Positions 50,484-60,777 are shown, counted from the first letter of the stretch. The stretch: 64,000 nucleotides of DNA from Candidatus Nanopelagicales bacterium (GCA_018402235.1 JAGYJJ010000004.1:1261256-1325255); one strand, 5' to 3'. Numbers and translations are program-made. Notes: generated by a model not told the origin, from the letters alone.

Positions 50484-50517
50484 GAAAGGGGCCCAGCACC
50501 ATGGCTGAACCCCTTTC
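50484..50517 (-). terminator. Terminator of the rpsF-ssb-rpsR-rplI operon
   Basis: GAAAGGGG (50484-50491) pairs with CCCCTTTC (50510-50517); inside, CAGC/GCTG extends the stem. On the minus strand it comes 40 bases after the rplI stop. The following T-run is weak (CGCTT), so efficiency is uncertain. Confidence 0.7.
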
Positions 50518-50556
50518 ACGCAACTGACTAGATCAATCGCGTCAAAATTGAATTCG

Positions 50557-51003
50557 CTAGTCGGTAACGACGTCAATCGTCACGTTTGCGACAACATCCG
50601 GGTGCAGGTCGACCGAAACCTTGTGCTTGCCGGTCTTCTTGATGGGTGAGGCAATGCGTACGTTGCGCTTTTCCACCAACGGTCCACCGGATGCCTTGAT
50701 GGCCGTCATGATGTCGGCATTGGTGACCGAACCGAAGAGTTTGCCGCTCTCACCGGCTTTGGCCGGAACCTTGACGGTCAGCGCCTCGATCTCGGCCTTG
50801 ACTTCCTTGGCGTGGTCGAGATTGCGGATCTCGCGTGACTTGCGTGCGCGCTTGATCTGCGTGACCTGCTTCTCGCCGCCCTTCGTCCAGCCAATGGCCA
50901 GGCCACGGGGCAGCAGGTAGTTGCGGCCGTAGCCGTCCTTCACCTCGACGATGTCGCCGGGGTCGCCGAGACCACTTACTTCCTGGGTAAGGATGAGTTT
51001 CAT
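50557..51003 (-). CDS. rplI: 50S ribosomal protein L9
   Basis: A 148-residue L9. The N-terminal domain starts [20 protein letters not shown] and includes [16 protein letters not shown], the family signature; a long connecting helix ([19 protein letters not shown]) leads to the C-terminal domain ending [11 protein letters not shown]. It binds 23S rRNA. Last gene of the operon with rpsF, ssb and rpsR, 11 bases after rpsR. Confidence 0.98.
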   Translation of the reverse strand: MKLILTQEVSGLGDPGDIVEVKDGYGRNYLLPRGLAIGWTKGGEKQVTQIKRARKSREIRNLDHAKEVKAEIEALTVKVPAKAGESGKLFGSVTNADIMTAIKASGGPLVEKRNVRIASPIKKTGKHKVSVDLHPDVVANVTIDVVTD

Positions 51004-51014
51004 CGTCGGCCTCC

Positions 51015-51278
51015 TTAACGGGCAGTCGAGGTGTAGGGAAGAAGGGCAACCTCGCGGGCGTTCTTAACCGCCATGGCGATGTCCCGCTGATGCTGGGTGC
51101 AGGTGCCGGTCACCCGACGCGCGCGGATCTTGCCGCGGTCGGAAATGAACTTGCGCAGCAACGGGATGTCCTTGTAGTCGATACCTTCAACACCCTCTTT
51201 GCAAAACGGGCAGGCCTTCGCCTTGACCATGCGCTGTGCCGCCTGGTTCTTACTATCGCGTCGTGAATCGCGTGCCAT
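51015..51278 (-). CDS. rpsR: 30S ribosomal protein S18
   Basis: An 87-residue S18 with [18 protein letters not shown] and [14 protein letters not shown] as the conserved core. CPFC near residue 23 together with the later Cys and His points to the zinc-binding (C+) form. It pairs with S6 in the small subunit. Location between ssb and rplI is the standard actinobacterial order. Confidence 0.97.
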   Translation of the reverse strand: MARDSRRDSKNQAAQRMVKAKACPFCKEGVEGIDYKDIPLLRKFISDRGKIRARRVTGTCTQHQRDIAMAVKNAREVALLPYTSTAR

Positions 51279-51329
51279 GTATGTCTCCTGAATTCGAAAG
51301 TTCGTTGTGTACTGCTGGAACGTCGTTGG

Positions 51330-51809
51330 TTAGAACGGGGGCTCGTCGAAGTTGTCGTCGCCGCCGCCAGAACCCGTGGTCCACGGATCGTCTGCCGGCG
51401 CGGCTGCGCCACCAGAGTCGCCACCGAAGCCGCCGCCACCGCGCTGCACGCGGTTGACCTTGGCCGTTGCATAGCGCAAGGCGGGGCCAACGTCGTCGAC
51501 CTCAATCTCGAACGATGTGCGCTTCTCACCTTCGCGGGTTTCGTAGTTGCGCTGCTTCAAGCGACCGGTCACGATCACGCGCGTTCCCTTGGTCAAGGTT
51601 TCCGCGACGTTCTCCGCGTACTGGCGCCACACGCTGCAACGCAGGTAGGTCGGATCGGTGTCTTTCCACTCACTGGTCTGCTTATCCATGTAACGCGAAC
51701 TGGACGCAACCGTGAAGGACGCAACTGCTGCACCACTGGGGGTGAAGCGCAACTCCGGGTCGTTGGTCAAGTTACCCACAACCGTGATGTTGATGTCTCC
51801 CATTGCCAT
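51330..51809 (-). CDS. ssb: Single-stranded DNA-binding protein
   Basis: A 159-residue SSB. The OB fold (about 4-115) shows [21 protein letters not shown] and [16 protein letters not shown]; a Gly-rich linker leads to the acidic tip DDNFDEPPF, which binds partner proteins. ATG 51807-51809 is one base after the rpsF stop; MGDIN six bases on is an alternative start. Confidence 0.97.
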   Translation of the reverse strand: MAMGDINITVVGNLTNDPELRFTPSGAAVASFTVASSSRYMDKQTSEWKDTDPTYLRCSVWRQYAENVAETLTKGTRVIVTGRLKQRNYETREGEKRTSFEIEVDDVGPALRYATAKVNRVQRGGGGFGGDSGGAAAPADDPWTTGSGGGDDNFDEPPF

Positions 51810-51810
51810 G

Positions 51811-52137
51811 TCAGGCTCCGAGCTTCGCTTCGGCGTTGGCCTTCGCCTTCTTCTCAATCGGGCGCGTGACCTTGGTGCGGACGATCGCCTCGTTGAGGTT
51901 CAACTGGCGGTCGAGTTCGGCGACAGCGGCCGGCGTTGCGGTCAGGTCGAGCACCACGTAAATGCCTTCGCCCTTGTGGTTGATCTCGTAAGCCATCCGA
52001 CGACGACCCCAGATATCCACGTTGTTGACGGCCCCACCCTCGCTGCGGATGACGTTAAGGAACGCCTCCAAGCTGGGCTGGATGGTCTTCTCTTCCAGAT
52101 CGGGATCGAGAATGATCATTACTTCGTAATGGCGCAT
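51811..52137 (-). CDS. rpsF: 30S ribosomal protein S6
   Basis: A 108-residue S6: [36 protein letters not shown] and the C-terminal TRPIEKKAK are typical. The start is ATG 52135-52137 preceded by AAGGAGG. First gene of the rpsF-ssb-rpsR-rplI operon. The divergent region upstream contains palindrome copy B and the toxin-antitoxin genes. Confidence 0.98.
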   Translation of the reverse strand: MRHYEVMIILDPDLEEKTIQPSLEAFLNVIRSEGGAVNNVDIWGRRRMAYEINHKGEGIYVVLDLTATPAAVAELDRQLNLNEAIVRTKVTRPIEKKAKANAEAKLGA

Positions 52138-52310
52138 GAAGGGCCCACCTCCTTTGGACTAAGCGGCCCCGGATCTCTTCCGGAGCAGGAGGGCTATATG
52201 CGTGCCGCGGGTTTCCCAGCAGCCCCCGAAGGCTAGCGGCAGTTATCCCCAGGAGAGAAATCGGGGCTTTCGCGGCGACTGCCAGCCGGGCCACGCTGGT
52301 CCCCGATCCT

Positions 52311-52379
52311 CCCCGATGCGGTGTCAAAGGTCGGGCCGAAATTCCCGGAATCGGCCCGACCTTTGACACCGCATCGGGG
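52311..52379. repeat. Palindromic element, copy B
   Basis: A nearly perfect 69-base palindrome: 29-base arms starting CCCCGATGCGGTGTCA and continuing AAGGTCGGGCCGA, mirrored on the right, around ATTCCCGGAAT. It is the most symmetric copy. It lies between rpsF and the antitoxin gene, divergent promoters on both sides. Confidence 0.95.
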
Positions 52380-52408
52380 GACGACGAGGGGAAGAAGAGG
52401 AGAGCGAG

Positions 52409-52750
52409 ATGACGACGACGGCACGGGCGGATGAGTGGTACCAAAAGCGGTACCGTGACCTCGTGGCGATGAATCTGCGGCTGCCCGAGGAATTGGCCAA
52501 CGCGCTCCGGGAGCTGTCCGAGGAGACCGGGCGCTCCCAACAGGAACTCGCGCGGGATGCGCTCGAGGAGTACGTCCGCGATTACCGCCTGCGCGCCTAC
52601 CCCAAGGAGGTGCGCCACCTGATTACTCCAGCCCAACACAGGCCCAATGACCCCCAGGCCTTGGAGGATCTGCGCACCGCATGGGCGAATGTAGACGCGG
52701 AATCCCTGTTGGCCGCCCTTCTGGAAGATCGACGGGAGAGTCGATATTGA
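52409..52750 (+). CDS. Ribbon-helix-helix antitoxin
   Basis: A 113-residue protein with an RHH motif at about 21-58 (MNLRLPEELANALRELSEE, TGRSQQELARDALEEYV). The C-terminal part is acidic and would wrap the toxin. GGAG precedes ATG 52409. It overlaps the PIN gene by 4 bases (TTGA). Together they make a VapBC-type module; the antitoxin also represses its operon in this family. Confidence 0.82.
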   Translation: MTTTARADEWYQKRYRDLVAMNLRLPEELANALRELSEETGRSQQELARDALEEYVRDYRLRAYPKEVRHLITPAQHRPNDPQALEDLRTAWANVDAESLLAALLEDRRESRY

Positions 52751-53139
52751 GGATCTATGTGGATAGCAGCGAACTCGTTCATCGCGCTCAGGCCATCCAA
52801 GCCGCGGAGCTCTGGCGGCCACCTCTGGAAAAGCTCGATGCGAACGCATACTCACTGGCATCAAGCGCGATCTCTCACGTAGAGATCAGTCGTACGCTGC
52901 TTCGATCCGCATCACCCGATGCAGCGAAGCAGCTCGCTCAGCAAGCATTGATGGATGTCGATTCGCTGGCACCATCGGCCTCCATCCTCGAGTTGGCAGC
53001 CATGCTCCCCGTTCAATTCCTCAAGTCACTCGATGCGATCCATCTGGCGAGTGCGCTGCTCGTGCAAGCGGACATGGTGCTCACCAATGATCGCCAGATG
53101 CAGCGGGCGTGTGACGAGCTAGGCCTGGCTGTCGCGTAG
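52747..53139 (+). CDS. PIN-domain toxin (VapC-like)
   Basis: A 130-residue PIN ribonuclease starting at TTG 52747, whose A-rich overlap TTGA with the antitoxin stop implies coupling. Acidic residues are seen in IYVDSSELV, ISHVEISRT and LKSLDAIHLASAL, with VLTNDRQM near the end, the four expected Mg2+-binding positions. VapC toxins cut tRNA or rRNA. The module lies between palindrome copies B and C. Confidence 0.8.
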   Translation: MRIYVDSSELVHRAQAIQAAELWRPPLEKLDANAYSLASSAISHVEISRTLLRSASPDAAKQLAQQALMDVDSLAPSASILELAAMLPVQFLKSLDAIHLASALLVQADMVLTNDRQMQRACDELGLAVA

Positions 53140-53153
53140 TCCCACCCAACTTT

Positions 53154-53222
53154 CCCCGATGCGGTGTCAGAGGTCGGGCCAAATTTTCAAATTTTGGCCC
53201 GACGATTGACACCGCATCGGGG
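53154..53222. repeat. Palindromic element, copy C
   Basis: 69 bases with arms CCCCGATGCGGTGTCA / TGACACCGCATCGGGG and inner GGTCGGGCC / GGCCCGAC around AAATTTTCAAATTTT. A three-base asymmetry (GAG on the left, GAT on the right) gives it a direction, the same as copy A. It lies 15 bases after the toxin stop. Confidence 0.95.
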
Positions 53223-53263
53223 AGAGGGGAGAGGGGCGGGGAATGGGGTCATAGAGTTCGCGG

Positions 53264-54050
53264 GTGCGGATAGCAACGTGGAACGTGAACTCGATCGGAG
53301 CCCGCATCGAGCGGGTGGTCGAGTGGCTGGAAACCGCACAACCGGACGTGGTGGCGCTGCAGGAGCTCAAGTGCACCACCGAGGCATTCCCGCAGATGCC
53401 GATCCAGGCACTCGGTTACGAGGTTGCCGCGCACGGCAACGGACGTTGGAATGGCGTGGCGATTCTCAGTCGGGTCGGTCTTGCCGATGTCACCTTGGAC
53501 TTGACGAATCAACCCGCGTACGACGACGTCATCGAGACCCGCGCCATCGGCGCGACGTGTGGCGGCGTGCGCATGTGGAGCCTGTACGTGCCGAACGGAC
53601 GTGAACCCGACCACGCGCACTACGCCTACAAACTGCAGTGGCTCGCAGCACTCAAGGCCACCGCTGCTGCCGAGTTGGCGGCCCAACCCGATCTGCCCGT
53701 ACGCACTGACCGGTGACTTCAACGTGGCACCGCGCGATGAGGACGTGTGGGACATCTCGCTGTTCACCGACTCCACGCACGTGACACCGGCGGAGCGTGC
53801 CGCGTTGGCAGATGTGCAGTCGATCGGCCTGGCCGAAGTGATGCCGCGAGCACTCAAGGGCGAGCCGTACACCTTCTGGGACTACCGCAACGGTGCGTTC
53901 CACCGCGGCTGGGGAATGCGCATCGACCTGGTGCTCGGCAACGCGCCATTCATGGGAGCAGTGACCGACGCCTACGTGGATCGTGAAGCGCGCAAAGGTA
54001 AAGGTGCTTCCGACCACGCGCCGGTGGTCGTCGATCTCGGTATTTCGTGA
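53264..54050 (+). CDS. xthA: Exodeoxyribonuclease III (one frame break)
   Basis: An AP endonuclease/exonuclease of 261 residues after correction. The N-terminal part has RIATWNVNSIGARIERVVE, the metal-binding VALQELKC, and GNGRWNGVAILSR; the C-terminal part has LTGDFNVAPRDEDVWD, RIDLVLGN and ASDHAPVVVDL. An extra C near 53702 breaks the frame. It repairs abasic sites. Starts at GTG 53264, soon after palindrome copy C. Confidence 0.92.
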
Positions 54051-54084
54051 AGCCTGACGCGAATCCAACTGGAAGCCTGAGCCC

Positions 54085-55248
54085 GTGAATCTCACCGTTC
54101 GCACCATCAGCGTCGATCAGCACGCGCGCTGGTTGCGCTCGCGACCCTCGGTGTCTTTCCTGCAGTTGCCGTCCTGGGCGGAGGTGAAGGTCGGCTGGCG
54201 CGCGTGAATCGGTGGGTTGGTTCGACGGCGATCGACAGGTGGGTGCTGCGTTGATTCTGCATCGACCGGTGCCGAAGATTCGTCGTCGTTCTTTGGCCTA
54301 TATCCCCGAGGGGCCGGTGCTGGATTGGTCGCGGGCATCGGACATGCCGCTGCAGGAGTGGCTCGATCCGCTGCTCGAGCACTGCAAGGCCGTGGGTGCA
54401 TTCCAGGTGAAGATGGGCCCGCCGGTGGCGTCGCGCCGCTGGGACGCCGAGACGGTCAAGAAGGCGTTGGCGCAGGCCGAAGCCGGAGGGTGGAACGCCC
54501 CTGCATCCTTGGATCGGGTCGCGGCGGATTGGCATTCTGGTTCCGCGGCCCAGGTGGTGGATGGACTGCGCGCAGGGGTTGGCAGCAAGAGAAGTCCGCG
54601 GGTGCGGGATTCGGCGACGTGCAGCCGCGTTATGTGTACTGCATTCCGTTGGAGGATCGTTCACTCGACGATGTTTTCGCTGGATTCAACCAACAGTGGC
54701 GTCGCAATATCCGCAAGGCGGAAAAGTCCGGTGTGCAGGTGCGGTTGGGCACACGTGAGGACCTCGCTGAGTTTCACCGCGTGTATGTCGAGACCGCCGA
54801 GCGCGATCACTTCACCCCCCGCGGCTTGGTGTATTTCGAACGGATGTGGGATGCACTGAACTCCGATTCCCAAGGCGATGATCACTACCACGAGATGACG
54901 CTGCACCTTGCCGAGTACAACGCCCACCTTGCTGCCGCGACCATCATGATTCGTGTGGGTGATCGTGCGTGGTATTCCTACGGCGCATCCACCACGGCTG
55001 ATCGCGATGTGCGCCCGTCGAACGCTTTGCAATGGGACATGATCACCCGCGCGCATGAGTCAGGCTGCCGGGTCTATGACCTGCGTGGCATCTCGGCAAC
55101 CTTGGATCCGGCCAATCATTTGATCGGTTTGGTGCGATTCAAGGTGGGCAGCGGCGGCTACGCCCAGGAATATGTGGGCGAGTGGGATTACGCGCTGCGT
55201 CCTATGTGGGCGCGCGCATTCGCCACCTACCAAAAACGCAGCGGTTAG
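54085..55248 (+). CDS. FemX/FemAB-family peptidoglycan aminoacyltransferase (two frame breaks)
   Basis: A GNAT-like Fem transferase of 387 residues. The N terminus (GTG 54085, NLTVRTISVDQHARWL, FLQLPSWAEVK) breaks near 54203, resumes as SVGWFDGDRQVGAALILHR and breaks again near 54575, then runs to the end (QQWRRNIRKAEKSGV, WYSYGAST, LIGLVRFKVGSGG, YVGEWDY). The two shifts cancel in length. Fem proteins add amino acids from tRNA to lipid II cross-bridges. The alanine-racemase-like gene follows 18 bases later. Confidence 0.86.
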
Positions 55249-55266
55249 TAGAGGACAATCGAAACG

Positions 55267-56452
55267 ATGAGTTTCGTAGTGCGCGTCGATGCCCCGCGGT
55301 GGCGAGCCCACCAGCAGTCGGTGGTCGATGCCGTCACGCATGCCTCCGGAACCGCGCCGGTCCCGGTGATCAAAGGCAATGGCTACGGATTTGGTCCAGC
55401 GCTTCTGTCAGTAGAGGCTTCCCGTTTGGAATCCGACACCGTTGCGGTCGGCACGGTGTTTGAGGTCGACGACGTTGCAGCCGAAACAACCACCGACATC
55501 GTGGTCCTTGAGCCATTCCAGCCAGCAGATGTTGTTGCTGCGGACGCTTGGTGGAAACTCGGCGAGCAGTTGCATGCCGGTCGGGTGATCCGCACGGTGT
55601 CCTCGATTGATGCGCTGCGCGCGCTAGCAACCGGTCCCGGCTCGGTGCGGGTGATCCTCGAAGCGCGCACCTCCATGCACCGCTTTGGTTTCGCCGAATC
55701 AGAGCTACTCGCGGCGCTGGCCGATGCGGACATTCGCGAAGCGATGGAACGCGGACGGGTGCTGGTCGAAGGACTCGCGGTGCACATGCCGATAGCGCAG
55801 CCGGCCGACGACGCCCCACCGCCGGGCATCCGCGCCAGCAAGGGACTGCGCGAGGCCAGCGCGAAGGCGCGCGAGGTAACCCGCTGGGCCGGGCTGTGGC
55901 AGAGCACCACCGCGGTGTGGCCCGGTCACAACGCACCGGCCAATACCGTGTGGGTTTCCCACCTCGACGACACCGAGTTGGCCGTTGTCCGCGCAACCTT
56001 GGACGAAACCGTGGTTCGGCTGCGCACCGGCACTCGCCTGTGGCTCGGTGATCGTGGCGCTCTCACCGCAGTCGGCACGGTGCTGGCCGTGCATCCATTG
56101 GTGTCCGGGACGCATGTCGGTTACCGCCAACGCAGTGGGCCAAAGAACGGCACCCTTGTGGTCGTATCGGGTGGAACCTCACACGGAATTGGATTGTCGG
56201 GTCCCTCACCTGCCGCGACGCTCCGGCAGCGGGTCACCACCGCCGGTATCGGAGCACTCGATGCAGCTGGTCGCGCTATGAGTCCGTTCAGTTGGCAAGG
56301 AAAGCAACGCTGGTTCGCCGAGCCGCCGCACCAGCACGTGTCGATGGTGTGGTTGCCGCACGAAAGTGTGCTGCCGCAGGTGGGCGATGAGATGCGGTGC
56401 CGAGGTTCGCTTCACCACCTCGCGCTTCGACGCGGTAATCGTGCAGGAGTAA
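55267..56452 (+). CDS. Alanine racemase-like PLP enzyme (one frame break at the end)
   Basis: A fold-type III PLP enzyme of about 394 residues. VPVIKGNGYGFG holds the PLP Lys (K36). VILEARTSMHRFGF matches the substrate side. A C-terminal beta domain contains GTHVGYRQR, placing a Tyr at the racemase position, and WLPHESVLPQVGDEM. One extra base near 56405 obscures the last 16 codons, which read FTTSRFDAVIVQE to TAA 56450. Proximity to femX suggests a role in supplying a D- or unusual amino acid for the wall; it need not be the main Alr. Confidence 0.8.
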
Positions 56453-56493
56453 ACCCGCGCGGCGCTAGCGGCATCAGGTTGGCGACTCGACGG

Positions 56494-57978
56494 CTATTTC
56501 TTGGCGGTTCGCGCAGTGCTTTTGGACGTTCGCGCGTTGTTTTCGGCAGTTCGCGGGTGGAGGGTGAAGGCGTCGGCTGCGTTATCGAACGGCCCGCCAC
56601 CGGGATCGTCGGCGTCGGCCGCTACACCGTCCGTGCGAACAGGGTCATGCGCCGGATTAATCATGTCGCGGATTACCATCACCGCGAAGTACACCGTTGT
56701 TGCAATATGCACGAAAGTGGCGACGGCATAGAGCTCGACGCCGAGCGATTTCCCGTCCGGATCGTCGTAACCCACCAAGTGCCACCAGATGGCCAGGAAG
56801 TAGACGACTTGACCGGCTTGCCAAATGAGGAAATCACGCCAACGCGGCCGTGCCATCGCTGCAAGCGGAACCAGCCACAGCACGTACTGCGGTGAGTAGA
56901 CCTTGCCCGACAACACGAATGCCGCGATCACCAGGAAGGCCACCTGCGCCAACCGTGGACGGCGCTTGGTTGCCAGCGAAAGCACTGCAATCAGCACGAA
57001 CAGCAACAGGAAAGTCCCTGTTGCAACGGTATTGAGGGCATCGGCTGGAACTGCCGGAACACCCAGCACGCTGGATGCATACCAAAGGGAACCGAAGTCC
57101 ACACCGCGCTCGGAATTGAACGAGTAGAAGTACCACCAGCCTTCGGTATTGGCGATCGCGAAGGGTGCGTTAACCAAAACCCAGGTGGCCACGGTGGAAC
57201 CGAGCAGGATGAGGGACGGTCGCCACTTCGCGGTCCGCAACGCAAGGATCGCGAAGGCCCCAAGGATGAGCACCGGATAGAACTTCGCGGCGATGGCGAG
57301 ACCGAGCGCTACGCCGGCCCAGCCAGGTTTGCTGCGCGCCCATGCCAACATCGCTAACGCTGTGAGTGCGATCGGGATGAGATCCCAGTTGATGGTGGCA
57401 CCGAGAATCATCGTCGGCGCCAGAGCAAGCATCGCCGCATCCCACGGCCGATGCCGAACCGTCAGTGCGGTAGCGATAACCGCGATGAGCAAAAAGGGTA
57501 AGAGCCCCAGCACATTGACGTTGAAGAACGCGACCGTGGCATCCATCCCGAGAAGCTCCGCAATGGGAGTCGTGATGATCGATGCCAACCACATGAACAG
57601 GCCGGTGAGGACCGGGTACTCCAGCGGCTGCCCACCCGGTGGGGTCTGCACGTACGGCAGGTAACCCTCGGCAAATCCGCGGAATCCAAACAGTGCCGGG
57701 ATATCGGAGTAACACAGTTGCTCGTAGCGGTCCGGTGACGCCCAGCCGCCCGCAACGCACGAGTAGTCCAGGAGATAGCCCAGGAGATAACCGCCCGCGG
57801 CGAGCAGTATCAGCACTCGAAGCACGTTCCATGGCGGTGCGATCCGGCGAATGTTGCTTCCGAGCCGGCCCCCGACGATGCCTGTGCTCGCGCGAACGAT
57901 CGGATCTTCGAGGCCCGGGCGAACGCGGGCGTCGTCGTTCTTGGCTTGCGAAGCCTTACCTGAGGAAGGACGTGGCAA
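56494..57978 (-). CDS. GT87-family polyprenyl-phosphate mannosyltransferase-like protein
   Basis: A 494-residue integral membrane glycosyltransferase with about ten helices, DUF2029/GT87 pattern (ALGLAIAAKFYPVLIL, GKVYSPQYVLWLVPLAA). The position next to ponA matches Rv0051 of M. tuberculosis. Family members use polyprenyl-phosphate mannose for lipoglycan arms. The C-terminal Arg/Thr/Lys/Ala tail is repetitive. It starts at ATG 57976, 15 bases after ponA. Confidence 0.85.
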   Translation of the reverse strand: MPRPSSGKASQAKNDDARVRPGLEDPIVRASTGIVGGRLGSNIRRIAPPWNVLRVLILLAAGGYLLGYLLDYSCVAGGWASPDRYEQLCYSDIPALFGFRGFAEGYLPYVQTPPGGQPLEYPVLTGLFMWLASIITTPIAELLGMDATVAFFNVNVLGLLPFLLIAVIATALTVRHRPWDAAMLALAPTMILGATINWDLIPIALTALAMLAWARSKPGWAGVALGLAIAAKFYPVLILGAFAILALRTAKWRPSLILLGSTVATWVLVNAPFAIANTEGWWYFYSFNSERGVDFGSLWYASSVLGVPAVPADALNTVATGTFLLLFVLIAVLSLATKRRPRLAQVAFLVIAAFVLSGKVYSPQYVLWLVPLAAMARPRWRDFLIWQAGQVVYFLAIWWHLVGYDDPDGKSLGVELYAVATFVHIATTVYFAVMVIRDMINPAHDPVRTDGVAADADDPGGGPFDNAADAFTLHPRTAENNARTSKSTARTAKK

Positions 57979-57993
57979 TGGTCCCCCTCGCGA

Positions 57994-60487
57994 TTAGTTG
58001 TTCCGCTTCTTTTTCTTCTTCTCGCCCGACGAGCGCGCCTCATTGTTGCGCGTCTGCGAAGCCGCCGCTGCGGTCACCGTCGCATCATTGCCCGATTGAT
58101 CGGCTGTTTGCTCACCCTGCGGCCCGAACTCATCCGGTTCCTCGGGGTTGGCTTCACCTTCAGCCGGATCAGGGCCGAACTCCGTTTGGATTTCCGGCGT
58201 GGGGCAGCCGAGCGGGGCTTCCTTCATATCGGGCGGCAGCACGGAGGGGCAATCCATGCCGCGCAACGCGTTCTTCGGTGGATCGGGGAAACGCAGCACC
58301 TTCTCGTTCTTGAGCGCGCCCTTCATGAAGCCGGTCCAGATCGCCGCCGGGAAGCTCCCGCCGGTAACCATCTCCCGACCACCGGTTCCATAGAGCGAAA
58401 CCGGGATGCCGTCCTTGTTCTCCTTCGTCAGGAAAACCGCGGTGGAAAGTTGCGGGGTGAAGCCGACGTACCAAGCACTCTTATTCATGTCGGTGGTGCC
58501 GGTCTTGCCTGCAGATGGCCGGCCGAGTTCGCGCGCAGTGGCACCCGTTCCGTTGGTGACGACGTCTTCCAACGCATAGGTCACAGTGTCCGCAACGCCC
58601 TGTGAGAACACTTCCTTAGTCGGATGGCTTGAACCTATAAAGAACCTCACCATTCGCGTCGACCACCTTGCGGATGAACGTGGTGCGTGCGCGTTCACCG
58701 CGGGCAGCGAAAGTTGCGTAGGCGTTAGCCATATCAACGGCGGACGGCGACGCAGTACCGAGCACAAACGTGAGATCCAGATTCTTGAGGTTCATGCCCG
58801 GTGTCTTCTTGGGAATGCCAGCGCGCACAGCTGCATCGGCCACCTGCTCAACACCAACCGCATCTTCCATAGCGACGTAGGCGGTATTCACCGATTCGCG
58901 TGTTGCTTCGAGCAACGTGATTTCACCGTAGGACTTGTCGTTGTAGTTGCTCAGTTCGTAACCGCGAATCGTGGCGGGGGAATCACCTTGCCAGTAACTC
59001 TTCAAGGGAACGTCGTTCTCCATCGCCGCCGCCAGAGCAAACGGCTTGAACGTCGATCCTGCTTGCGCAAACTGTCGAGTTGCATTGTTGATCTGATCGG
59101 TGATGAAGTCTCTGCCGCCGTACATCGCAACAACTTCGCCGGTGCCGGGGCGTACGGCCGCCAACCCGATGCGCACGCCCTTGGTCTTGGATGTTGGTCC
59201 GAAGCGCTCAACTGAGCGCTCGGCAGAACGCTGCGCACGTCTACTGAAGGTAGAGACGACGGTCAAACCACCTCGTTGAATTTGCGTTTCTTCTATGCCC
59301 AGGGCAAGCAGTTCTTGTTGCACTGCATTGAGCAGATGGCCGTTTTGTCCGCCCAGTCGGTTCCCCGCCTGGCGCTCGGCGATCTGCGGGAACTTGGCGG
59401 AGTCGAATTCCTCCTGCGTAATCCACCCTTCGCTGCGCATACCCTCGAGGACGTACTGCCAACGACCCTTGAGAGTTGGAAGATTTTCGTCAGGGCTGAG
59501 GCGACCGGGATTGTTCATGATGGCCGCAAGAACTGCACCTTCACTCAGTGTGATGTCCTGAATGGGTTTGCGGAAGTACGCCATCGCTGCGGCTTCGATG
59601 CCATAGGAGTCACGGCCGAAGAACGCGATGTTCAGGTAGTCCTCGAGAATTTGATCCTTCGATACGAGCGTCTCGAGTTTGAATGCAAGGAGTGCTTCCT
59701 TTGCTTTGCGCTTCCAGGTGCGGTCTTGCGTCAGGTAGGCGTTCTTTGCGTACTGCTGGGTGATCGTAGATCCGCCCTGCGTCCATGGTCCAGAATCGAA
59801 GACATTGTTAATGGCAGCTCGCGCGATGCTCCACGGCGCAATGCCGCCGTGTTCGTAGAAGCCGCGATCCTCGGCTGCCAGGACGGCTTGCTGCACATGC
59901 ATAGGGATCTGTTGCAGGTCGCTCGCGCGCCGGTTGGCATCACTGAGCCGGCCGATCTCATACTTGCCGCCCGCGTAGTAGACGACGGTTGCCTCGGTGG
60001 TTGCGAGTTCGTTCGGGGTGGGGATCTCGGTTCGGGCCAGCAGGATGCTGAAAGCTACGACGCCCACTGTGGTGACTGTCGCAGCGAACGCCGCGAACAA
60101 CCACAAGAAGATCTTCAGTGGTGAACGCGGCGGACGTGGCGGGCGAGCGTCGCCGCCGCCGCGCCGGGGACCACCGCGCGGTGGTTTGCCGTTACCGCCG
60201 CCCGCAGCCGATGCGGCCGATCCGGCCGATCGAGATGCACCAGCCCGACCTCGGCGGCTCTTCGGTTGTGAGCCGCGGCCGGCGTTGTTTGCACCGCGCG
60301 AGCCCGCCGATGCCTGCGCGCGAAATCGTCTGCCGGGTGTACTTGGGTTGCGGGGCGGGACATCGCGTGGATCCGCGCGTGAGTCCGCGGCACGTGAATT
60401 CGCTGCGCTCGAGGACGAAGATCGGGAGGCGGACCGGCGCGCGGAAGCCGAGCGGGGGTTCCGCGTGGCTGCTCGGCTGCTACTCAT
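57994..60487 (-). CDS. ponA: Bifunctional penicillin-binding protein PonA (one frame break)
   Basis: A class A PBP of 830 residues after correction. The N-terminal 110 residues are basic and low in complexity, then one membrane helix. GT51 motifs: EDRGFYEHGG, GGSTITQQYAKN, KAKEALLAFKLE, ILEDYLNIAFFG. Transpeptidase motifs: SxxK in AGSTFKPFA, SxN in ESVNTAY, KTG in SAGKTGTTDMN. An extra T near 58619 breaks the frame after FKPSD. The C-terminal tail is acidic with Ala/Asn/Lys. It makes and crosslinks glycan strands. Confidence 0.94.
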
Positions 60488-60706
60488 GTCCTCGCCAGGT
60501 CGGGGAAGGGAACCTGCTGTGTTGGTGCCAACTCCCCTGGGGCCACCGTTGCTTGTGTGACTCCTGGGAATTAGCCCTCTTAGTCCATCAGAAATGGGCC
60601 ATGAAGCAGCGGCGGCACGCCGTCATCCCTCAGGGGGATTCCCCCTCATCCCCCTCGTTACCTATCCCCCGAGTTCCCTCACGCCCCCGGATTTTCCCCG
60701 TTCCTC

Positions 60707-60777
60707 CCCCCGATGCGGTGTCAATCGTCGGGCCAATTTTTCAAATTTTGGCCCGACCTCTGACACCGCATCGGGGG
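60707..60777. repeat. Palindromic element, copy D
   Basis: Arms CCCCGATGCGGTGTCA and TGACACCGCATCGGGG, inner GTCGGGCC/GGCCCGAC, centre AATTTTTCAAATTTT. The triplets are ATC on the left and CTC on the right, so it is inverted relative to copies A and C. It lies in the 303-base gap 60488-60790 between ponA and the DUF5318 gene; the rest of that gap, 60488-60706, shows only presumed ponA promoter sequence and no gene. Confidence 0.95.

Noticed and set aside
56490-56560. Tandem repeat of about 21 bases
   Set aside because: It is the imperfect, low-complexity C terminus (Ala/Arg/Thr/Lys) of the GT87 protein.
57994-58767. Stand-alone penicillin-binding C-terminal protein
   Set aside because: It continues the PonA transpeptidase domain after one inserted base near 58619.
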